Shown: positions 24,301 through 36,968, numbered from the stretch's first letter. The stretch is DNA of 64,000 nucleotides from Sipunculus nudus (GCA_026874595.1 CM049318.1:12319241-12383240); one strand, 5' to 3'. The notes: generated by a model not told the origin, from the sequence alone. Program-made: numbers and translations.

Positions 24301-26205
24301 GTTGTAGTGTGTATTGAATGTGTTTTTTGTTAGGCCGATGTAGGTTTCTTATCGCAGATTGTCTAAACATGTTACAGTGGCCTGGTACACAATGTTTGTT
24401 GTTAAATGATTACCCTCTAGTGGGCAATTCTGTTTGTCTCTACAGTTGCATCTCTTCGGTTTAGTTTGTGGCACACTGAATTTGTTCAGTATCTCCCTGT
24501 TGTGTCCTGCTTTATTTGGCCCATGTTTGGCATGCAGCTATAACTTAGCTTTACTGTAATTTTATTCAGTAGTTTGTGGAGCTTGTGCTCAGATGGAAAA
24601 CATTTGTTAAGAAGATTAATAAATTTTTTCCAATGTTTGTGGTCATGTTATCACTGAATCATGGGTTGAACCAAATTATATTTCTCCTTCTGTTGTTTTT
24701 TGTCCTTTTAGTTTTTGTTTCTTTGTCCGAGTCGCTGTGGGAGTAGTAACGTAGTTTGTGATTGTAGCCGCCCTCTTGTAGCGCATTCTGGTCTTTTATT
24801 TATACTATCTCGTATGTTTCTTGTGACAGATGGTGGGTGGTTACTTTCCTTGTGTTTGTACAGGGGGTTGTTGTTGGTTTTTAAATATGGCTTGAATGTA
24901 CTGCTGCACATGTCAAGTGATATGTCTAGAAAGTCCACAACTTTTTTTGTTTGCTTCTATTGTAATTCAGAGATTGTTCTCAGAGAATATTTTACAAATT
25001 TCCTTTTTTATGGCTTCAGTTTTTTGGGTGTTTTTGGCAAATGGCTAATTCGTCGTCCCTGTATAGCCCTACATTGATGGAGGAAAATACTTTATTATTC
25101 ACCACCCCTTGTTATGCACCCTTAACAAAAGAAATGAAATCGCAATGACATGCAGGCACAGATCAATACACCTCCTGACTAACTACAAATCCCCTGGATT
25201 AACTGTAAGGAGCCCCGACTAGACCACTCAGTGTTCCTGACGAGTGAGGGCCCTTAGGGGCCCAAGGTTACGAAACAGAGCTGTCGAACACAAGTAAGTT
25301 TGTTTAAGTCCTGAAATATATGTATTACAGCTCCTAGTATTAGCACTTTAAAACCCCCTGGTTTTGCAAAAATCTTATATATATATGTACACACTAGTAT
25401 GTAAAACTTGAATTACAAAAGAAAACTAACAATTGTTTACCATTGTACATGAGAAATGAAAATATCCAGAATATGTTTGTATTTCTCTCTGCTTCCTCTC
25501 TAACTATATCTGTTTGCAATATTTAACAGCATCATAGTCCATTTCCTTCCTGTCAGCCTTACAAACTCTCTCTATATGCTTCACATTTTCTATCCCAGTT
25601 TGTCTCTTTTTCAATCACAGCTGAATCACTGTCAGACTGTCCCTCTTTCCTTACACTTTTTCCAGTTTGCTTGTCTCTCTTGCTGATTACTCTGAGTCTG
25701 TCAGTCACTTACTAGAACACAAGATGTATGTTTTCACCAAGCATTCACTGGAAGACACCATCAGCCCTCCAAACTGAGTGATAATGGAGAAAAGGCTTTG
25801 GTAATTAGGTCAAGGTCAAATATATGGTGGAGTGGAGGATTGTCCTGTAGCTTCAAGGTCCCTCATGTTCTCAGTGGGTTATACAAAGAACCTACCCAGT
25901 ATGTTACACTTTGTAGCCGTCCTGTACAGCAGAATATAGGGTAATATCAAAAAGGAGATCACAATAACTAAGCATCACTGGAAGTAAGCAGAGTGAAAAT
26001 AAATACTTACTAAGACTTGGTTTTGCCGTTCTTTTAAATAAAGTAACAGTTTACGTAACTCTGTCCGAACAGTGTTTGTTGTTTTGGAGCGGAACTGAAT
26101 GATGATATCATCCAAGTAATTCTTGACCTCATCTTGGTTCAAAGGTGAAAGGTCACCAACATCAAGGGACAAACAGGACCCTTCAAGGGACAGAATCTTT
26201 GCCAT
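21322..26205 (-). CDS. C2H2 zinc-finger protein with AT-hook (12 fingers, ~919 aa)
   Basis: A nuclear DNA-binding protein by its domains; exact orthologue not recognised. Two coding exons are supported: 26205-26011 (65 codons, start ATG in context AGAGAATGG, donor GTAAGT) and 23886-21322 (855 codons with stop, acceptor TTTTCAG); both borders are phase 0. The N-terminus ([10 protein letters not shown]) is leucine-rich and helical, without a known domain. An AT-hook ([10 protein letters not shown]) lies near residues 152-161. Twelve C2H2-type fingers run from about 325 to 681, most C-x2-C...H-x3/4-H. The fourth ends C-rather-than-H (RRHLDKC), so it is C2HC-like, and the tenth has a wider C-x4-C spacing (CTVKNC). 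An acidic, Q/E/S-rich tail of about 240 residues ends [20 protein letters not shown], resembling an activation region. The intron holds a Penelope remnant. Confidence 0.93.
24073..25140 (-). mobile_element. Penelope-like retroelement remnant with inverted terminal repeats
   Basis: Reading on the minus strand, 25077-24710 encodes the end of a reverse transcriptase with a YRDD-type active-site block ([13 protein letters not shown]), then [18 protein letters not shown] and [19 protein letters not shown]. Further on, 24350-24240 encodes a GIY-YIG endonuclease piece ([20 protein letters not shown], then [18 protein letters not shown]). RT plus GIY-YIG is diagnostic of Penelope-like elements. Frameshifts and stops interrupt it, so it is dead. 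Flanks 24073-24135 and 25079-25140 are inverted repeats of about 62 bp containing TTGTTAAGGGTGCATAACAA. This fits the inverted terminal arrangement known in Penelope elements. Confidence 0.85.
25141..26010 (-). other. Intron of the zinc-finger gene, right of the Penelope remnant
   Basis: Non-coding; no repeat or exon was recognised apart from generic AT-rich and TC-rich sequence near 25480-25700. The coding exon 26011-26205 follows, with donor GTAAGT read on the minus strand. Confidence 0.4.
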
Positions 26206-26207
26206 TC

Positions 26208-27546
26208 CTGCAAAAAACAAATTGGCACTTTAATATTAAATAAATGCAAATTTTAACTGTGAGACTATTATAAATTGTTTTGGTAGCTTATTATCATACA
26301 TCAGCATATGATTTATAAAAATTCCTGACAATTTGTAGGAAAATAAAATTGTTTGATTAATATGACTTTTCTCAGATGGAAGCTTTGAACCTTATGCAGG
26401 GTGTTAGGCAGTAGAAATATTCTGGTGTCCATTAGATAACTGTCCCAGAGACCGCTGAGGAGGTCATATCAAATATGTGTACATAGAGCATATTAAGTGG
26501 GGATATAGGTTATATTTAAGCTTCTATGGTAATATTGATATCTATAGTCTGTTCTTTGGGGGATGCCCATTGAAAATTGGTAATTATTCTCTAAAACTTA
26601 AATATTATCAAACAATTTTGCATTTAAGCTGATAAGGGAGAAAAGGCATAATATGAGATGTAAAACTACATAACAGAAACCAACATAATATTTTGCAACC
26701 TTTTGTTTCTCATTAATCTTTTAGCCAAGTGACATGGCCTTTATCATGGGTAAATAGCCTCACTTTGACAATTACATTTTTTAGAATATTGACATTCAAC
26801 AACCAATCAGCAGCTTTTAAATGTAGTTGTTTGAGCATGTGACCAGTGACTTTGCCCTTATCAGATTGGTTGAGATGTTGTAAAAAGTACTGTTTTCCAA
26901 TGTATTGATTTTAATGAATTACTCAAATATAATAAAAGGTATGGTTTTGGTGTCATTCAAGTTAATTAGGCCTATACCTCATTCCTAAATTACAGCATAC
27001 TTTCTGGATCTGATCTGTTTTAAGACATCAGGCCTATACCTGCTGACCCCCTTATCAGTATTTGGATTGACCCATTAATAGGCCACCCCTATTGTAAAGT
27101 AGGCTGGCCTACAGCTGGGACTCTTCTGCTCATCCTTAAATGATGCAGAGGTATTGGCCAATTTCAGGTCAACACTAGGTTTAGTCATTTAGACTTGTTA
27201 AGGGGCTAAAGGATAATTGACATAAGGCTAGGTTCAGTAACCTGCTGCAACCCTTCTAGCTCCCTGTTAATCATGTTTAATTATAAGACTGGCAGCATAA
27301 AGTAAGGACAGATCTTTTAGCAATTTTGGTAATTTAAAACGTAGATTTCTGTGTTGTTTTCAATTTCCTTAGAAAAAATTCTATACACTGTGAGTTTAAG
27401 ACAAGGTTGGCCAAAAGCCAGCTTTAACTTATATTGTCTGGGCCTGGCGGTTAAAGCTTGCTGAAGCCAGCTGACACTTGCTTTTACTGGTCAATACCAG
27501 TAAATATAATATTCTTTATTACTCAGGCTTTTATTTAGTTGCAGTG
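26208..27546 (-). other. Upstream intron of the zinc-finger gene
   Basis: The acceptor TTTTTTGCAG lies directly before the start-codon exon, which shows that at least one more exon is upstream on this strand. The stretch itself is AT-rich and I see no exon, repeat or RNA gene in it. Confidence 0.4.
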
Positions 27547-27549
27547 TTA

Positions 27550-29057
27550 AGCCCCGTTCCCACTTTCACGAATTTGACGCCGAATCGCCACGAACTTACA
27601 TCATTAAAATTCGTAGAGACGTCGTGGGAGTGTCGTAGATGATGTCTTGAACATTCGGTAATGTTCGTAGCGAGGTCTTGAGCACTCAGAATTCGTGGTG
27701 CTATTTTTGAAATGTTCAAAAATTAAGCTTTGTCGTCACAAGTCGTAGCTAAGTCGTAACAGTTTCTTGGTAAGTCGTATGAGAGTCTTCATAATTCTTG
27801 TAAATTCGTGATGTAAAACAATGTCACGAATGCTCACGAAGGACAATGACATCGACACGACTTCAACACGACTACGATACGACTACCACAAGAACCTCTC
27901 AAGAGAGAGTCACGTTCATAAAGCCCCTTCCTACTTTCACGAATTTGGTGAAGAATCATCAAGAACTGACATCATAATGTGACGGAAAATTTTATTTTCT
28001 TGGTGATTTTTAACTTCTTACAAACCAACCAATGAGGAATAAGGTATAGAAGTAAGAACACTGTGTAGATTTGTAAATTTGTTTTAAAGAAGATTTGTAT
28101 TGTGGTTATTGGTTCCAACTGAATTTGAACTAAAATAATTTGAAGAAGCTGAATCAAATTACGTTTCCTTTGTAATTTGTTACTTCTTGTAAACAAACAA
28201 GGAAGTTTTTGCAGTAAAAAAAAACATGTAGTTTCGTAAATTTGTTTATAAAGATATTTTTTATCGTGGATATTGGTTGACAAAATAAATTTGAACCAAA
28301 ACAGTTTAAAAAAGCTGAATATATTATACAGTTTCGTAATACTTAAACATATGGTCAATATTACAAATAATGAATTTCCTATTTTACTATGGGAGAATAA
28401 ACTGTGCCTAACACAAATTGATATTAACAGAATCTTATATCACATTGAGAGCTGAATCAATAAGATATTTTAACTAATATTTTGCGAATACAGATATTTT
28501 ACATCCGATTAAGACGGTCGTCTACTTGGACTTAAAGAAGTTAACGTCGTATTTGCCACCACATAAATAAGTCGTAATTGTCTAATTACTCAAATCAAAT
28601 AAGACATATATTATCAGTGTTTTAAACTGGATAACTTTTGTCAAATTAAAATATCTGGAGAAGTTGAGTAAAGTGTTGTTATGGTGTTCTTTAACTAATA
28701 TCGGCTTCTGTGTGACATTACAATAGCTATATATCACATGTATAGCTATCTAACAATCCGTAGCAAAATTGAATGAACGTAGGAGTATCGTCCACAAGTC
28801 GCAGACCAAACATGGAAATATCGTACCAGTATCTTAGACGTCGTCACGGAGCAGTGAACATTCTTAAAAGTGTCCTGTCATATCGTGCTGGCTTCGTGTC
28901 ACTGTTGTAGCCAATCGTACTGGCATCGTACTCCTTTCGTACAATATCGTGGTCGTGATGGAATTTTTATCACTCGACAGGCCGATTTGCAACGAATCGC
29001 CACGAATTCAACATCGTGGCGATTCGGCGTCAAATTCGTGAAAGTGGGAACGGGGCT
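27550..29057. mobile_element. 1,508-bp PIF/Harbinger-type MITE with 44-bp perfect TIRs
   Basis: The left end 27550-27593 starts AGCCCCGTTCCCACTTTCAC and is a perfect inverse of the right end 29014-29057, over 44 bp. TTA flanks both sides (27547-27549 and 29058-29060), as expected for PIF/Harbinger elements. A diverged extra copy of the terminal sequence lies inside at about 27920-27970, suggesting nesting or internal duplication. Arms are rich in TCGTAG/GTCGT words; the middle is AT-rich. Open frames are short and without a transposase, so the element is non-autonomous. Perfect TIRs suggest it is fairly young. Confidence 0.9.
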
Positions 29058-29060
29058 TTA

Positions 29061-31071
29061 TACTGGTCATCTGATAAACCATTCAAAATATACACTTTTT
29101 TATATGGGCTTTTAAGTAGTGGCTGTAATATAAGTTAACCGACACAAGGCCTAACTCTGGACTAGTGCAGTGAACCATGTGGTTACCAGATGGACAGGTG
29201 GAAGTGAGACCGTAATATGACCAGACTTATTAGTCTTCATATGATCCTGAGCACAAAACTTGCTACAATGTATGGCTCCCTGATAACCACTGTTTGTTTT
29301 GCAATACTGACTTGCATAATTAAAGGATGTTTAGTAGTTAACCCAGAGGCTAAGGGGATGGAGATTAATTAAGTGAGCAAAATCAGAGTCAGTGGTTTTC
29401 AAATTTTGCCTCGACTTAAACTCCATGCTATCTCATTATTGCTGTATGTTTTATCTTAAGTTTTAATTATCAAAGTCTTACTGGTACAAAGCTTTGGCTG
29501 GAACCAACAATGTCGGCTGCCAGCGCCCAGCAGTTTTGGTTGCCAGCTCAAGAGAGCCACAAACCGGCACTGACCCTGTCTGGCCAACCATATCTCAGTA
29601 TGAAACTGAGAGCAACATTTTGGCCGCCAGGCCCATTATCACTAATAAAACCCTGTAGAACTGAGTATTTTTTGGCTCCATTTGACTTTCATACTTTGTC
29701 TTCTGATATAAAAGAACTGAGGAGGCCTTTCTTTATAATTTAAAAAAACTTTCATCGAACTTAGAATTTTCAGTGCAGCTAGTATTTTTCTTCTGTTTCT
29801 GCCATTTCTATAAAGCACTAATTTTTTTTTCACAGACACAGGTTTCGCTTTTTAATACCATACTTATAACCTTCATATATTTAAAACTCCACCTCACAAA
29901 AACCTGCACATTCCCTCAAACAGAAACAAATTGGCTATACACAACACTCTTTAGACAAAATAAATAATAATGAACAAAAATCATGTATGTTGAATTTATC
30001 TGCTGCCCTGAAAGTCACAGCATCTAAGTAAAACACCATTGTATCTCACTTAGCTTTAAAAAAACTATATGGATCTAAAAAATAATCGGTGCATGTCCCT
30101 CAGTAAAATATAGGGAAAGCTATAAACAGTGATCTTCTGAGGCTTGTTCACTCAGTAATGAGGGTCCCTGCAGCTAAAATGGTTCTCTCCAGTTCACACT
30201 ACAGCCGATATGGTTAACCAGTGCTTCAGTACAGGTCTGGCTCAGTTCAGCTAGCGGCTGAAATTGCCAGCCGCTGGGCGCTGGCTGGAAATGGTTAATT
30301 TATAGGCAGGCCTAATTTTTACTCCCCTCCTTATGATTAAGGCTGGTACAGTCTTAAATATTTTGCCAGTTAAAGTGACCAACATTTGGTGTTCATACTT
30401 TCCAGTGATAAAAGTCATCTGAATTATTGCTCTTTTACAAAATATTCTTTCATGTACTTCTACAGAAGCATAAGGGACACATATTTACACGTTAAGGTTC
30501 TTTAAACAGTTAAGCTTTTCAGTTTTTATATTTAAATCATCTCATTTTAATGTATTAAACATATTATTATTTATTAAAGTTTAAAACATTTATGATCTGC
30601 AGGGTAACACCTGAAATTCAATCAGTAAATGATATCCATATTCATCATTAACATTTCATAGACATAAATTTATATTTTCCTGTAGTGCCAGATATTTTTT
30701 GTTGAAGTAATATTAATTGTTAATAATTTTGAAAATCTACATGCTGATCATGAGAACTAACCTTAAGTAGCATAAAAAGAGAGAGCAAGATTTAGACAAC
30801 ACTTGATTCTTGTCCGAGTACATATCAGATGGTTAGCACCTCATCGGTGAGCCCTGGTTGTGTGTCCAAATGCTAAGGCAAGTGCTATCAGTACTTGGCT
30901 CAGAACAGCTGGTAACGTTCAGACAGTTAACTTGACTGGCCTGGTAATGGTAGGTTGTTGTTTCAATAATTTACCATACCAATGATTTCAAATTGAACAT
31001 TTTAAATGATGTTACTGTGATGTCAAATAAGTGAAAATTAATAGAACTTGGATTAAAAGAAAACCAAAAAT
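29061..31071. other. Gene-free stretch with a possible decayed inverted-repeat element
   Basis: No exon is recognised. Around 29500-29535 and 30255-30290 there are inverted GC-rich segments (GCCAGCGCCCAGCAG against CCGCTGGGCGCTGGC), which may be ends of an ~0.8-kb element. No target duplication was found. The rest is AT-rich unique-looking sequence. Confidence 0.35.
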
Positions 31072-31589
31072 CAAGTGACCCAGTTGTCATGACACTACTC
31101 AGCTGTCTAGAAAGACATTCACAAAAGGAATTTTATCATATGAATGCCAAATTTTGTGGGTGGTATCCCAATTCAACTGAAGCATAGCTCAAAGGATATA
31201 GATAACAGAGACCTAACTGCAGGATTCCAAGGAGATTTTTCATGGACCTTCCTTGATGTCAAGTTAGAACATTCTAGGTGCAATGGCTAAAATTTGTGCC
31301 CTGTTAACAGAAGATCGCATCTTTGATACTGGAGCTTCTTTATCAAATTTCTAATTATTCTGGGGGGGGGGGGGTACTTCTAAGCCCCATAGCTCAGAGG
31401 ATATGTATAACAGAGACCTAATTTCAGGATTCCAAGGAGATTTTTCATGGTCCTAACTTGATGTTAGGTTAGAAGATTCAAGGTCTAGTGATTAAGATTT
31501 GTGCCTTGTTGATGGACAGATGGACAAACCGATGGATGACGGACAGACTGATCACTATAGCTCAGATGACTTTCAGTCAGCTGAGCTAA
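31072..31589 (-). mobile_element. Hairpin-ended dispersed repeat, minus-strand copy
   Basis: It starts CAAGTGACCCAGTTGTCATG, the complement of the family 3' end, and finishes CAGTCAGCTGAGCTAA, the complement of the 5' hairpin end, preceded by a degraded GACGGACAGAC tract. Two internal tandem units share AACAGAGACCTAA and CCAAGGAGATTTTTCATGG. A run of about 14 G lies near 31361-31374. No coding sequence. Confidence 0.75.
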
Positions 31590-31754
31590 CTATAAATGCA
31601 ACACAGGATGCAAAAATATAGTATAACTATAAGACCTTTGTCATTTTACAGGTAGATATGCCCAATAACAATCATTTTTTATATTTTTATAGAGCGGCTG
31701 TAAATCTATAACGCTGCTGTAAATGAATTTCTGTTCTAACAAACACTTGACTAC

Positions 31755-32159
31755 TAGAGGTAGGAATCAGGTCCAAAATTTGTAATTGATTGATCGGAAC
31801 TTGTGGCAACCAATTATCGATTATTAATCAATTATTTTACATGACAGTAGGACAGTATGGGGACTGCTTACACTCACACTGCTGCCACCTTGGAAGTGAA
31901 GAATGAAATACAATTTAATTTTTTTTTACCTGGTGAATTCTAGTATCTGCATTCTAGATCATGTTACAGCAAGACTAAGATAATGAATGACCAACCTTGA
32001 ATATAATTTTCATGTTGACATGGGCAATTTTCCGGCACAAATCTATGAAATTTGGTGGACCGATTCTCAAGGATTTAAACAGGTACCGGTATTCGAAAAT
32101 CGAAGATTTACAAAACATCGATTCGATTAATCAATAATCAGTGTTATCACAGAGCTCTA
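31755..32159. mobile_element. hAT-type MITE, 405 bp, 8-bp target duplication
   Basis: TTGACTAC flanks both sides (31747-31754 and 32160-32167). Termini are TAGAG...CTCTA and subterminal ATTGATTAAT-type inverted segments are visible on both arms. An 8-bp duplication and short imperfect TIRs are typical of hAT elements. There is no transposase frame. Confidence 0.8.
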
Positions 32160-32397
32160 TTGACTACTCTATCTTACATGGTCCATGTCCTGGGGAATAA
32201 GCAACTCCTAATATAAAACTGCAAAATATTGTAATTGTTTGTATAATATTAATTATTGTTACCACAAATAATAAAATAATAACAGTATTAAAACTTTAAA
32301 CTGAATGAACCTATGAAGGTTATTTTATAATAAAAATTATATATTTAAAATACTGTCACCCATGAAGGCCATGAAACCCTGATGAGGGACTACCTAA

Positions 32398-34548
32398 AAC
32401 ATGCATGCAGTTTCACCTACCTAAACAAGTGCCTAAAAAGCATGCTGCTGCTGTGGCCGGATTTTGCGGACCATAATGTCTGGCCAGAAAAATAAATTTT
32501 TTGCAGTGTTATGTTAATTTGATTGATGGAACTGAATATTATTTATGCAGGGAATAACAACAACAATATATTTTCTCACTGTTCACAGGAATATTTCATC
32601 TGTACATCACAAGAATGGCAGAAAGATTATTAATTATGTGTCATACTTTTTAATTCAAACCATTTGAAGTTCAGATGTATCCCAAAATATACATATCCTA
32701 ATAGCTTTCTCTATCATATAGGAATTATTTTAGCTGTGCTTTCTTTAAAAGAGGACTTGACATTCATGTTACAAACTGACTACATTACTCAAAGAAAGCA
32801 AACATGCTTATAAATTTATTATGTTGGATAAGCTGAAACTACTTTCTGCAAGAGTTCTTTAAACTTCTTTAACCTTTTCATGTTGATTAAGTACACAAAT
32901 ATACAGATATTTTTTTTAATTTACAAGTCACTTAAGTATTTCTTAGGGTCAGATTTCCTGGTAATTCCCAGAAGGGAGTATTTCCCAGGGTGGGAATTCC
33001 TGTTGATAAATTGTATGCTATATTTGAAATTAAAAATCAGGCCAGATTGTATAATAATTTAAATTAAATGATTAATTATTTCCTTGGTCTACTTCAGCAT
33101 ATAGTGGTTCCGTTTTGTCTATTAAATTTATATTACTAATGGGACTGGAGCTTCCTTTTTAATGCTTTAAAAAAAATGCTCTGAATAGGTAACCTAGCAT
33201 ATATTGAGTTTTCTTATCTAAAAGAAATTGAGTAACATGACGAACACCGTCTGCAAAATCGGGTCTGTCTAAAACGCGGAGAATCCGCAGAGAGATGGAG
33301 AATTCACAGAGAGTTTTTACATGCAATGATACTTTAAAATACACATTAAAATCACTTAAAATCTTATACTATATTATTCTTAACGTTAAATGACCGAAAT
33401 AATTAAAAATCTGTACATTCAAGTTAAATTCAGCTCTTAGTTGTTTGGGCAACCAGTTTTTTCTCTTGAGATTTTATTTGTGCCACTCCCGCGGCCAGAG
33501 ACAACGAAGAGCATCAGGAGACTGTGGGTATTTGCAATTGCAAATGCTACTGATTTTTGTTTCGATCCAGAAATTAAACAAACTGAACTTTTTAACCAGG
33601 GATTTATGCAAAAACACTTAGTTTCTTGTTTCAGTCAGGCATTTTTACACCATTTCTTAAGACATATGCAACTGTAACCATTGGGATTTAATGTGAATGT
33701 GGGTTGGGAGAAAAAATGTTTTAAGTCGTTTCATTAAATGAACAATTGTCTTTAAAATAACTAAAACAATTAATGAAATGGGTTTTGTAAAAATTGTACG
33801 AATAAGTTTTTGTTCTGTTGCTGTGTGTACATTGTGCTATATTTTTTATATATTTTTTTAAATATTATCAAACTATGTATTATAGTCAGAAAGAAGTGTG
33901 GAGTATTTATTCCAACTAAGAAAAATATAATTCCTTAACTGTGATCACAATATATATCAAGTTAAATGATTTAATTCTACTGCCAAGTTGATTCATTAGC
34001 TTAATGGTACAATCTTTGTTTGTGTATAAAGTGTATTATGTCAAATGTTTGTATTTCAACTATTATTTGTGCATGTAAATTGGGTCTATACTTCATAAAT
34101 GGTGATAGTTTTTTTTATCTATTAATCAATGTACGTAGGTAAAATTATGGTTTTCTTTATATTATATATTTCGATCAGCAGCTGTAAATTTGATACATGT
34201 GCATGGTTTTGTAATGGTTTGCACAATAAAAACAGTTGTCAGCAGGTGACTCTGACTGGTGTTAGATTTTGCTTAAAGCATTCACTCGGTGGTGAATCTA
34301 CCTTCTTAAGCATAAAGTGCTTAATAATGTACAGATTTTAAAATTATTTTGGTCATTTAACAGTGCACAAAATTGTTGAGAGTAATATAGTTGGAAATCT
34401 TAAGTTAAGTGATTTAAATGTGTATTTAAAAATTCTCGACAAATTCTCCACGAATTCTTCCAAATTCTCCGCGTTTTTGACAGACTTTGCAAAATCTGGC
34501 CGCATGCTTTTATTTTTAAGGCACTTGTTTAGGTATGCATGCACGCGT
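32398..34548. mobile_element. ~2.15-kb element with imperfect ~60-bp inverted ends
   Basis: The left arm (about 32398-32467) contains ACCTAAACAAGTGCC, AAGCATGC and GGCCGGATTTTGC. The right arm (34487-34548) contains the inverse of each in the same order. A second, inner inverted pair links 33253-33310 (GTCTGTCTAAAACGCGGAGA) with 34440-34490 (TTCTCCGCGTTTTTGACAG). No transposase was recognised and no target duplication found, so the class is open. Confidence 0.65.
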
Positions 34549-34809
34549 TTTATGCATCCCCCCCCCCCAGATCCTTACACATACCAACTTAAGCATGCAA
34601 AGGCTCATCTTGGTCTAACACGGGCGTATTTATAATCGCCTAGTTCACAATCAGGTGTACACTTTATGTTGCAGTTATGTGAAATTTTCAAAATCATTGC
34701 ACATGTGAGTCTCTTTGTTGTGTAAACAGGGAATCAGGAAAAAAAATTCAGAGCACAAACTTTAACCATAATGGTTTAACCAGATGATGAATATTGGTGG
34801 CAAAGTTCT

Positions 34810-36968
34810 GTCTACGGACACTACATGTTTAAGAGAAGATATTAAAAACTCTGAATGTGTACCTGTAAAACACTTTAATTGTGTGAATGATATACTTAGT
34901 GAATCTGTTCACTAACATAAATAACATAAACAATTCATTGATGGAATGAGTATTTTCATATTTGACTCTTTGTCCTGCAAATATGTGATAAATATGAAAA
35001 CTTTATTTTTGGTAAATTTACTTAGAAACAATTACTGTGAATCTCCTCTGTTAGGCTAGGGAGTTTTAACTTCTAAAATACTGTGAACAATCAAGCATTT
35101 AAAATCTAACACCATCCTTAGAAAAGTAAATTTCCAGGGAAAACAGGACGTTAAACTGGCATATATTTTTGTCTACGGACACTACATGAACCACAATGTA
35201 GGTATAATCTATAGCTGCATCACAATAAAAGTATGTAACACTTAAGAGTCACTGTTACACAAATTTAAAAGTAATGAAAGTCCACACTTCAGTAATAAAC
35301 ATCAACCATAATGATCTATTTATAAGCTATATATAAGGTAGTGCAGCAGGTCTGAAACAGTATGTCATTTTATTCTTAATGATGGTAACTGAAAGAAGTA
35401 TCAAATGTGAAACTTTAACACTTTGATGAAGCATCATATGAACTTATTAATGTCATTTTGATCTGATTGTTTCTGATACTAATTCTAATAATTCCAATCC
35501 TATTTGAATAACATGATTTAACAATGTAAAATTATAAACCTTATCTCTTTAATGTATATGGACACTGTGCATCATATGTTTTGATTTGGGTTGATAAAGA
35601 ACACACAACTTATTCAGACTGAAAGAATGTTTTTCATTTAGATTCAATCCATATCCTTTCAAATAACAACCTTTATATAAATTTTATTGAAAAAAAACCA
35701 TTTTACCACTGTTCAAAGTTTTTTTTAATAAAATGCATTATAATCAACTGTGCATGTGTTAATTCTTAAGAATAAGTGGTTTTTCAACTTTCTCTATAAA
35801 CTATGGTTAAAACCCCCTTTCTCAATAAACTTGATAATTATTCCTATATAAGAAACAGTGTCAGACTGAGAAATTTATTTAAATTACAGCATTATCAAAT
35901 GCTGTTTATTCTTATAAGTGTCAAAGACTCTTTGGAAGTCTGATACTAGTTGTTTCCTGATTGGTTCAGAATGACCACTGATGACCTTAATGATTCAAAA
36001 TCGATAATGGCTGCTTTTCATAACAGCACTTCTCGAAATGTTGATAGCTCCCCTTGTCTGTTATCCGGTTTCAAATTAAGGAACATGAGATAATGGTAAA
36101 GACACACAAAATGATCAAGACAAATAAAGTCCTGTTTGTTTTTAATACAGTAAATCATTAACAGTAAATGTATGAATGTATTTAAACTACCATGTGTAAC
36201 TGCCATTAAATACTTAGTATACTATATTAAAGGGTATTAAAACTTGGCTGATCCACTGATGGTGTTAAAGAAAAACTTTGATTTATTTATTAACTATTAA
36301 ATTTTATTGATTCCTGGGTTATTTACTGACAATTTTTGCTAATAAATATTTTGTTTTAACTGTAGATAGAGACGATAGCTGTTTTAAGATCAGCTTTGTC
36401 TACGGACACTTCATGTCTACGGACACTACATTTGTACATGTAAGCCCATCTGTATATCATATGGGATGGAACTTGAAAATAATTTTGATATTTATCTAAA
36501 CAGTAACTACCATAATTTCTAAAGAAACTGTTTCTGAAGAACATGTATTTAAATTATTTGTAATGGGCATCAAGTACTTGAATATATTTCAGGGTGCTTT
36601 GCTCATAAAAACTTGCATGTTATGATCTTCTAATAATGGCAAAGAAAAACTGAGCTTTATTTGTTAACTTTTAAATTTTATTTCTTGATACCTGGATAAC
36701 TTTATGACAATTTCTCTAATAAATAGTTTGCTTTTTACTGTATATGGAGACAATAGCTGTTTTTAAATCAACTTTGTCTACGGACACTACACGTCTACGG
36801 ACACTACATTTGTACATTATGGCCCATCTGTATATCATATGGAATGAAACTGGAAAATTATTTTGATATTTTTCTAAACAGTGACTGTTACAGTTTCTAA
36901 AGAATATTTAGAACTGAGGAAAATTACATTTGTAATAGCAGTGAGATAGTGTCTACGGACACTACACA
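34810..36968 (+). repeat. Seven interspersed copies of the motif GTCTACGGACACTAC
   Basis: Copies start at 34810, 35171, 36398, 36415, 36776, 36793 and 36951, all on the same strand. Six are exact over 15 bp and one (36398) has ACTTC at its end. Two pairs are spaced 17 bp apart, head to tail. The flanks of the copies at 34810 and 35171 are not similar to each other, so conservation is confined to the motif. No inverse copy was found in the window. Confidence 0.9.
36245..36945 (+). repeat. Tandem duplication of a 378-bp unit
   Basis: About 36245-36535 repeats at about 36623-36910 with roughly 80% identity by eye. Shared landmarks are GCCCATCTGTATATCATATG and the paired GTCTACGGACACT motifs, offset by exactly 378 bp (36398 to 36776). 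Confidence 0.8.

Noticed and set aside
29500-30290. Inverted GC-rich segments as a complete transposon
   Set aside because: Only about 15 bp match, and no target duplication or family copy was found in the window.
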